Source: JARRLC01 sp050290865
Lineage (GTDB): Bacteria; Pseudomonadota; Alphaproteobacteria; Rhizobiales; Rhodomicrobiaceae
NCBI GenBank assembly: GCA_050290865.1
Contig: JBNKIW010000055.1
Location: 1 to 15,334, forward strand
Direction of reading: 5' to 3'
DNA: 15,334 nucleotides
Position numbers and translations under genes: made by a program. Positions within the stretch are counted from its first letter, which is position 1; each line of letters begins with the position of its first letter. A model generated the notes under the pieces. It did not search any database. It was not told where the DNA came from and was given only the letters and a program-made list of their open reading frames with translations. Positions 6,801 through 14,000 of this stretch are shown here, piece after piece.

Positions 6801-9800
6801 CCGCCATGCGGGATTGCCTGGCGGCGCTGAAGGCACACTGCGGCGTTCTGCACGGCGTTATCCATGCCGCCGGCGCCGAAAGCTGGCAGGGGCTGCATGC
6901 AAGCGGCCTTGCCGATTTCCACCGCGTGCTGGAGCCCAAGATCCGGGGAACGCTGGTGCTGGACAGGGTGCTGGAGGGCGAGCCGGTTGATTTCGTCTGC
7001 TATTTCTCGTCGTCGTCCGCAATTATCGGCGATCTCGGAGCCTGTAGCTATGCGATCGGCAACCGCTTCCAGATGGCTCATGCGCGCGACCGGCAGGAAA
7101 GACGATGTGCCGGCAAAACGCTGGCGATCAACTGGCCGCTGTGGAGAGACGGCGGCATGCAGGTCGGGGATGCCGGAAGTACGGAATTCTACCTGAAGTC
7201 CACGGGCCAGTCCCTGCTGGAGGCCGGCGAAGGTAGGCAGATCTTCGAGACGCTGCTGGGGCAGCCCGGCCCGCAATATCTGGTCATGCGCGGCGATCCC
7301 GCGAGGATTCAGCGCCTGCTGACACCCGCCCCCCGCGAAAGCGGGAAGGGGGCTTCCCCAGCACAGGCCGGCCCGGTCCGCCAGGACGCGACCGCCGGAA
7401 TGCCGTTGCAGGCCCGCGTGGAGGAGGACCTTCTGCATCTGGCCAGCCAGTTGCTGCAAATATCACGTGACCTTTTGACGCTTGACCGCAACCTCGCCGA
7501 TTTCGGTTTCGACTCGATCAACATGGCCGCGTTCTCGGCCGCGCTTAGCCGCCATTATAGCATCGAAGTCATGCCTTCGGTGTTTTTCAGCTTCCCGACG
7601 CTCGGCCGGCTGGCGCGGTATTTCGCGGAAGACCATCGCGCCGCCGCCGAAGCGCGATACCGGGCGGCCACACCGCCGGAAAGCGATGAACGCTCTTGCG
7701 TGGAAGCGGCACCGGTGTCCAGCAAGCAGGCGGACCCGGCAAAGCACGCTTCAGCGGATGACCCCATCGCCGTTATTGGCATGAGCGGGCGTTTTCCCGG
7801 CGCATGCAATATCGACGACATGTGGAACATCCTGGCCGGAGGCCGGAGCTCCATCACCAAGGCCCCCGCCGACAGGGATGGCGGCTGGGCGGACAGCGAT
7901 TACGCCTGCGGTTTCGTGCCGGGGGCCGGCGAATTCGACCCGCTGTTCTTCGAGATCTCGCCGCGCGAGGCGGACAGCATGGACCCGCGCCAGCGCCTGC
8001 TGCTGGAAGAGACGTGGAAGGCGCTCGAAGACGCATGCGCAGGGCCCTCTCAACTCGCGGCTGGCTGCACCGGTATCTTTGCGGGCGTCGAGGATGGCGA
8101 CTACCAGCGGCTCGGCGGCCCGGAAAGCACGATTACATCCAACCACAACGGCATCCTGGCCGGGCGCCTTGCCTATCACCTCGATCTGACCGGGCCGGTG
8201 CTGTCCATCAACACGGCCTGCTCCTCCGGTCTCACCGCGCTTCATCTGGCCTGCCAGAGCCTGCGGAGCGGCGAGTGCGATACCGCCATCGTTGCCGCCG
8301 CCAGCCTGTTCCTGACGCCGCACCTTTGCCGTGCGATGGACGAGGCCGGAATGCTGTCCCCGGATGGGACCTGTTACGCCTTCGACGGACGGGCCAACGG
8401 CATGGTGCCGGGGGAGGCCGTGGCGGTGCTGGTGCTGAAGCGGTTGCCGCAGGCGAGGGCGGACAATGACCGGATACGGGCGGTCATCGCCGGCAGCGGC
8501 GTCAACTCGGACGGGCGGACCAACGGCATCACGGCACCAAACGGCGCCTCGCAGTCCCGGCTGATCGAAACGGTGTACCGCAAGTATGCAATTGATCCGG
8601 CCGACATTGACTATGTGGCCGCGCATGGAACGGGGACGAGGCTCGGAGATCCGGTGGAGGTCAACGCGCTCATCGAGGCTTTCCGGCGCTTCACACAGCG
8701 GTCCGGCTATTGTGCGCTGACGTCGCCCAAGACCAATCTGGGACATACTCTTGCCGCCTCCGGCCTCGTCAGCGTGATCGCCATGATCGAGGCGATGCAG
8801 CGCCAGACCATCCCCGCCAGCCTAAACTGGCAAACGCCCAACCCGTTCATTCAGTTCCAGGACAGCCCGTTCTTCGTGAATACGGCGAACCGGCCTTGGC
8901 CGCGCACTCCCGGCCGGGCGCGGATGGGCGCGGTCAGCTCGTTCGGCATGAGCGGCACCAATGCGCATATCGTTGTGCGGGAGGATGCGGAGGAGGGGCC
9001 GGAGCCGGCAGGGGAGCCTCTTCCCTGTTACCTGTTTGTGCTGTCCGCCAAAACGGAGAAGGCGCTTCAGCGGAAGATCGCGGATATGATCGCGGTTTTT
9101 GAGGCCGGTGCGGGCGGCAGCGGAACCCTCGCCGGTATCAGTTACACGCTGCTGGAACGGTGGCACCACTTCAGCCACAGGTTCGCCTTCGCTGCCGGCA
9201 GTTCCGCCGAAGCGGTACGCATTCTTCGCGCAGGCCCGGGGCAGCCCGGTTGCTATTCCGGCAAGGTTCCAGCGGATTTCAGACAGCAGCAGGCGTTGCA
9301 CCAGCATGCCGAAACTCTTGCGGCACACTGTGTGGAGCAAGCCGGACGGCCGGAACAGCTCCGGGAGGAATTGTGTGCCTTGGCCAGCCTTTATTGTCAG
9401 GGTATCCCATTCAGCGGTGCGGCACTGAGTGGGGCAGCCAGCCCCAAAGCGGTGTCTTTGCCGGCCTATCCCTTCGCGAGGGAACGGTATTGGATACGTC
9501 CGCTCTCCGCCGGCGGCTCCGCCAGCCCTGCGCGGGAGCCCGCAGAACCGGCGCCAGCCTGTGAACCGCCCGTTCAGGCGGCTTGCCGGAACGGCGCGGG
9601 CACGCTGCTGCTATGCCCGATCTGGGAGCCGGTGAAGCCCGGAAAGCACGGCGGACGGGCGGCACCGGGCGGACGCTTCCTCATGGCCGGCGGCACACAG
9701 GTGCCGGGCGCCGGCGGCAATGTCCTGCGGCTGCAAGCTGGCGAACTTGCCGGGACGGAAGCCATCATGCGCAAGCTGGCCGCACACGGCTGGATTGATC

Positions 9801-11026
9801 ATGTCATCTGGTTTTCGCCGGCCTGCGCCGGGGCAGACTGCGAAGCGGTCATCCGCGAACAGGAGCACGGCATTCTGGCGTGTTTCCGCCTGATCAAGGC
9901 GCTGCTGGCGCTGGGCTACGGCGCGCGCGAATTGGAATGGACTACCGTCACGGTGCGCGCGCAGGCGATTGGCGCCGGCGATGAAGCCGCTCCTGCACAC
10001 AGCAGTCTGCACGGGTTGATGGGGTCTCTCGCCAAGGAACGCCCGAACTGGACCATCCGGCTGGCCGACGTTCCCTCTGCCGATGCCGTGCCTCTGAGCG
10101 GCCTGCTGGCTCTTCCCGCCGGCCGGCGGGGGCATGCGCAGGCCTACCGGCACGGCGAGTGGTACCGGCGGCGGCTCGTGCCGGTCCATCCGGCGGGCGA
10201 GCATCGCGCGCCCTACCGGGAGCGGGGTGTATACATTGTCATCGGCGGCGCCGGCGATATCGGCACCGCGTGGAGCGAACACATGATTACCCGCCACGGA
10301 GCCAGGATCGTCTGGGCCGGGCGGCGCGAGAAGGATGCGGAGATTGCGGCCAGGCTGGCGCGTCTGGCGGAGCGCGGTCCGGCGCCGCGGTATTTCAGGG
10401 CAGATGCCGGCAATCTGGCTGAACTGCACGCACTCCGGTCCGCCGTGCTCCGCCAGTACGGCGCCATCCACGGCGTTGTCCATGCGGCGATGGTCTTCGA
10501 GCCGCAGGACCTCGGCGTCATGGCGGAGAGCCAGTTCCGGGCGGCGCTGTATGCAAAAGTGGACGTGAGTGTCCGGCTGGCTCAGGTCTTTGGCGGCGAC
10601 CCGCTCGATTTCCTGCTGTTCTTCTCCTCGATGATCTCGCTCATCAAGAACCCGGAACAGGCGCATTACGCCGCCGGCTGCACCTTCGCCGACGCCTTCG
10701 CACATCAGCTCGCACGGGACGTGTCTTTCCCCGTGAAGGTGGTGAACTGGGGCTATTGGGCGGCGGAAAAGAACGCCAGGGCGCGCGAAGTTCAGCAACT
10801 CGGCGAACTCGGCGTAGGGCTGATCGGCGCGGACAGCGGAATGCGGGCGCTCGATGTCCTCCTTGGCTCCTCCCTGCCGCAGCTCGGCGTGATGCAACTC
10901 ACTGGGGCTTTCGAAGCAGAAGGCATGAACACGCAGGAAACGATTGACCTGTATCCGACCCCGAAGGCTTCGCGCCGGCCGGCCGCTCCCCTCAGTTATG
11001 AATTGCCTGGAGGAGTACAACGGTGA
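3827..11026 (+). CDS. trans-AT polyketide synthase subunit, KS-KR-ACP-KS-KR
   Basis: Complete 2399-residue modular PKS. Residues 1-49 form a helical, docking-like N-terminus. KS1 about 50-486: Cys220 in VDTACSSS, His355 in HGTGT, His401 in NVGH; all catalytic residues are present. Flanking linker to about 653, ending YPFARESYW, far too short for an AT. KR1: structural subdomain about 690-920, catalytic part about 927-1150 with GGLGGLG, Ser1062, Tyr1075, Asn1079; the B-type Asp is absent (HAAGAESW), so A-type is likely. ACP1 Ser1230 in FGFDSI. KS2 about 1311-1720: Cys1465, His1600, His1640. Second linker to about 1889. KR2: structural part from about 1925, catalytic part about 2134-2330 with IGGAGDIG, Ser2268 and Tyr2281, but Cys2285 where Asn is usual. 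The protein ends after KR2 with no ACP; the next gene supplies cMT and ACP. KS1 has NHGG (315-318) instead of NxDG. The ATG at 3827 lacks a well-spaced Shine-Dalgarno sequence (AGGA 3800-3803 is 23 bases away). The first few hundred bases are AT-rich. Confidence 0.96.
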   Translation: MKVLQRELLRQQLIKMRTGLKKSYPDMSAGEAVFALLGEERERAYCGVGEDIAVTGMAGRFPGACDCDKFWINLASTSSDISDIPYDRWNGRYCCSEIQSYTDNGVSWRGGFIADVDKFDSMFFSISAREARSMDPQQRILLELAWACLEDAGYTREALLGSWTGVFIGVMNFDYRERLCAEAGAIEAHMSTGSYTALIPNRISHFFDWHGPSMPVDTACSSSLVALHEAVHSLRRGECDQALAGGVNVLCSPTHYISFSKTGMLSPDGLCRTFDDRANGYVRSEGAGLVMLKRLSRAIEDGDRIHGVIRGTAINHGGKTRTVTYPNPQAQADVIATAYKRAGIPPDSVSYIEAHGTGTPKGDPIEIDGLKIAFARLAKHFNCEVEPHSCGLGSLKANVGHLEPAAGIAGIIKVLLAMKHRTLPGLAHFQRLNRRIDLTGSPFFIVEKTQDWPARQDAAGQTLPRRAGVSSFGFGGVNAHAVIEEWTGGCEAQEDTPDAAEPAALVVLPAKTGERLLASAQRLLGWLRRPHLQPPRLADIAYTLQLRRSAMEERLGIEARSLGELERKLDAFITGADAAGNYYRASAVSHAQNAEAAAPPLQVAELAAQGRGGEVLELWVKGRAADWSTLYRGHRPRLINLPGYPFARESYWLPGDGKRKANGHFDEVHTGSFQAGAEAGSAPENDRQEDANGPAASGPHMAADVLYFEERWTEQPLGAAAGQPLETVICFASREESREVLTGFFQAANPQTQLVFVADAASEGASASGELVTGDDPQSFAQLFERIKARYSKADAVLYWWPLEDPRRISDFSPAACLIQAIGKSRIPTGAVILAAQGDDGESRCYWEALSGLERSAGMVLPGTAVAVIYEAADQPAQRDDLRRWAQISWAELQAERIQSSLYRDGKRYACRVEPAAIETAPPVLRRGGTYLIAGGLGGLGYLFAEHLVRNYAAQVVLTGRSPLDEAKSKKLAALAAADRVLYWQADVCDEAAMRDCLAALKAHCGVLHGVIHAAGAESWQGLHASGLADFHRVLEPKIRGTLVLDRVLEGEPVDFVCYFSSSSAIIGDLGACSYAIGNRFQMAHARDRQERRCAGKTLAINWPLWRDGGMQVGDAGSTEFYLKSTGQSLLEAGEGRQIFETLLGQPGPQYLVMRGDPARIQRLLTPAPRESGKGASPAQAGPVRQDATAGMPLQARVEEDLLHLASQLLQISRDLLTLDRNLADFGFDSINMAAFSAALSRHYSIEVMPSVFFSFPTLGRLARYFAEDHRAAAEARYRAATPPESDERSCVEAAPVSSKQADPAKHASADDPIAVIGMSGRFPGACNIDDMWNILAGGRSSITKAPADRDGGWADSDYACGFVPGAGEFDPLFFEISPREADSMDPRQRLLLEETWKALEDACAGPSQLAAGCTGIFAGVEDGDYQRLGGPESTITSNHNGILAGRLAYHLDLTGPVLSINTACSSGLTALHLACQSLRSGECDTAIVAAASLFLTPHLCRAMDEAGMLSPDGTCYAFDGRANGMVPGEAVAVLVLKRLPQARADNDRIRAVIAGSGVNSDGRTNGITAPNGASQSRLIETVYRKYAIDPADIDYVAAHGTGTRLGDPVEVNALIEAFRRFTQRSGYCALTSPKTNLGHTLAASGLVSVIAMIEAMQRQTIPASLNWQTPNPFIQFQDSPFFVNTANRPWPRTPGRARMGAVSSFGMSGTNAHIVVREDAEEGPEPAGEPLPCYLFVLSAKTEKALQRKIADMIAVFEAGAGGSGTLAGISYTLLERWHHFSHRFAFAAGSSAEAVRILRAGPGQPGCYSGKVPADFRQQQALHQHAETLAAHCVEQAGRPEQLREELCALASLYCQGIPFSGAALSGAASPKAVSLPAYPFARERYWIRPLSAGGSASPAREPAEPAPACEPPVQAACRNGAGTLLLCPIWEPVKPGKHGGRAAPGGRFLMAGGTQVPGAGGNVLRLQAGELAGTEAIMRKLAAHGWIDHVIWFSPACAGADCEAVIREQEHGILACFRLIKALLALGYGARELEWTTVTVRAQAIGAGDEAAPAHSSLHGLMGSLAKERPNWTIRLADVPSADAVPLSGLLALPAGRRGHAQAYRHGEWYRRRLVPVHPAGEHRAPYRERGVYIVIGGAGDIGTAWSEHMITRHGARIVWAGRREKDAEIAARLARLAERGPAPRYFRADAGNLAELHALRSAVLRQYGAIHGVVHAAMVFEPQDLGVMAESQFRAALYAKVDVSVRLAQVFGGDPLDFLLFFSSMISLIKNPEQAHYAAGCTFADAFAHQLARDVSFPVKVVNWGYWAAEKNARAREVQQLGELGVGLIGADSGMRALDVLLGSSLPQLGVMQLTGAFEAEGMNTQETIDLYPTPKASRRPAAPLSYELPGGVQR
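11009..11015 (+). promoter_or_regulatory. Ribosome binding site deciding the GTG start at 11023
   Basis: GGAGGAG lies seven bases before GTG at 11023. The frame has a TGA at 10999-11001, so this GTG is the only plausible start. The upstream stop TGA (11024-11026) overlaps it as GTGA, the usual layout for translational coupling, and argues against a sequencing frameshift. Confidence 0.8.
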
Positions 11027-14000
11027 ACCTCGGCATCACATCCGGCGGTGAGCAGATGGACGCCATGCTGCTGCAATTGCTCTACGGCCAATTGCAGGCG
11101 ATGGGGATACTTCCTGGCGAAGGTTCCATGCAATGGCAGCACCCGGCCGGCGTTCGCAGCGTGTACACGCGCTGGCTCGAAGAATGCCTGAGGGTGCTGA
11201 GCGCGCACGGGTACATCCATTCCGATGGCCGCCGGTGCACGGTTCTCGCCGGCAAGGCGGATCTTTCCGCGCTCTGGCGCCAGTGGGACGAGCTGGAACA
11301 GGGCTGGCTGCGGCAGGACGGGCTGAAGCACCGCATGGTGCTGGCCAGCGCCGCGATCAAGGCGCTTCCGGAGATCCTTAACGGCAAGGTGCTGGCGACG
11401 GATGTCATGTTCCCCGGCTCCTCGATGGAACTGGTTGAAGGCATATACAAAAAGAGCCCGGTTTCCATCCATTTCAACGCGATTTTGGCAGATCAGGCCG
11501 CCGCCGCGGTCAAAACCTGGCTCGAAATGGCCCCCGCCGCGCGTGTGCGGATTCTCGAAATCGGCGCCGGAACCGGCGGGACCAGTGCGCCGGTGTTCGG
11601 CAAGCTGCGGCCGTTTCAGCACGGCATCGCGGAATACTGCTACACCGATGTGTCCAAGGCTTTCCTGTTCCATGCGGAAAGAGAGTATGGGCCGGACGCT
11701 CCGTACCTCGTCTGCCGGCTCTTCGACGTGACCAAACCGGTTGCCGCACAGGGAATTGCCACCGCCAGCTACGATCTGGCCATCGCCACCAACGTCCTGC
11801 ATGCGACGCCGGATATCCGCCGCAGCCTCCGCAACGCCAAGGCCGTTCTGCGGCCAGGCGGGCTGCTGCTGCTCAACGAACTCAGCGATAATCGGCTTTT
11901 CCACCACCTGACCTTCGGCCTGCTGGAAGGATGGTGGGCATACGAAGACCCCGCGCTTCGCATCCCCGGCTGTCCGGCGCTTCAGCCGGAGACCTGGCGC
12001 TTCGTGCTCGAACAGGAGGGCTTCCGCGCGGTGCGATTTGCGGCGGATGGCTCGCATGGGCTTGGTCAGCAGGTCATCATCGCCGAAAGCGATGGCGTCG
12101 TCCGGCAGGCGACTGCGCCGGGAATACAGCCGGCCCGGCAACAATCCGGCGGTACTGCTGCCTCCGCCGGGCCTGCGGAACAGGTCACGGCGGCGGTTCT
12201 CAGCTGCCTTTCCGGGGTGCTGCGCGCCGGCGAGGAGGATATCGACGCCGGGCAGCCGTTCTCCAGCTACGGCCTCGACTCTATCCTAGGCGTCAAATTC
12301 ATCCGCCTTCTCAACGAGAAGCTTGCGTTAAACCTCAGTACCACCTGCATTTTCGATTACGCCACAGTCCGCCAGCTTTCCGCCCATATCGCCTCGCTGC
12401 GCCCGGCCGACATACTTCACGAAGAGGCAGGCATGCAGGCCGCCGGTGCGGTTGCGGTGGACAAGCCAGCCTCCATGCCCTTGCCTGCGGTCATCACCGC
12501 GCCGGTGCAATTGCCCGCCGGGCAGCGCGAACCTATCGCTATTATCGGCATGAGTGGACGCTACGCCCGGTCGCGGAACCTGGACGAGCTTTGGCACCAT
12601 CTGGAGAACGGCACCAATCTGGTTGGCGAAGTGACGCGCTGGGATCTGTCGCAGCATTTGAGCGGCACCTCGTACTGCCGGACCGGCAGCTTCATTAACG
12701 CGATTGATGAGTTCGCCCCTCTCTTCTTCAACATTTCGGGGATCGAAGCGGCCTACATGGACCCGCAGCAGCGGCTGTTCCTCGAAGAGGCATGGACCGC
12801 GCTGGAAGATGCCGGCTATGCGGGCGCCGCCTTGGAGCGACGCCGCTGCGGTGTGTATGCCGCTTGCGGTGATGTCGAATACACCGCTCTGTTTCCGGCA
12901 AAGCCGCCCGCGCACTCCATGTGGGGAACCGCGCCCTCGATCGTTCCTGCGCGCATTGCGTATCACCTCAACCTGCAAGGCCCGGCCATTGCCGTGGACA
13001 CCGCCTGTTCCAGCTCGCTGGTGGCAACGCATCTTGCCTGCCAGGGGCTGTGGAACGGGGAAACGGAGCTGGCGCTGGCCGGTGGCGTTTTCCTGATGTG
13101 CACGCCGAACGTTTATAAGATCGCCAACGGTGCATCCATGCTGTCGCCCTCGGGGCGCTGCTTCACCTTCGATGACCGCGCCGATGGTTTCGTGCCCGGA
13201 GAAGGCGTTGGGGTGGTGGTGCTCAAGCGCCAGAGCGATGCCCTGGCCGCCGGCGATCACATTTACGGCATCATTCGCGGCAGCGGGATCAACCAGGACG
13301 GCAGCACCAACGGCATCACCGCGCCGAGCGCGCTGTCCCAGGAGCGGCTGGAGCGCCACGTCTACGATGCGTTTGGCATCGATCCGGCGGGCATACAGAT
13401 GGTGGAGGCCCATGGGACCGGCACCAGGCTGGGCGATCCCATCGAATTCGAGGCGCTGACCAAGGCGTTCCGCGCGTATACGGCGAAGCAGGACTATTGC
13501 GCAATCGGGTCGGTCAAAACCAATCTCGGCCATACGACGGCTGCTGCTGGTGTGACCGGACTGATCAAAATTCTGCTGTCGCTGCGGCACCGCAAAATCC
13601 CGGCGTCGCTGAATTTCGAGCACGGAAACACCAATATCGCCTTCGCCGGCAGCCCGTTCTACGTGAACACGGCGCTGCGGGATTGGACCGTCGAACCCAG
13701 CGATAAGCGGCGGGCGGCGCTGAGCGCATTCGGCTTCAGCGGCACCAATGCGCATATGGTGGTCGAGGAAGCGCCGGAGCATGACATTACGTCGGCGGAG
13801 AAACCGGGCTATCTAATCGTCCTGTCGGCGCGGACGGCGGAGGAATTGCGGGCGCAGGTGCAGAATCTGCGCGGTTACTGCGAACAAAATCCGCACGTCG
13901 ATTGCGCCAATCTGAGCTTCACGCTGCTGCTGGGCCGCAGTCATTTCAGCCATCGCTGGGCCTGCGCCGCAAGGAGCGCGGCCGAATTCGCGGAACTCGC

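Noticed and set aside
9611..11020. Minus-strand open frame of 469 codons opposite KR2
   Set aside because: No recognisable protein features; the plus frame carries KR catalytic motifs throughout.
12328..13782. Minus-strand open frame of 484 codons opposite KS3
   Set aside because: Antisense shadow of the KS; the plus frame contains all KS catalytic motifs.
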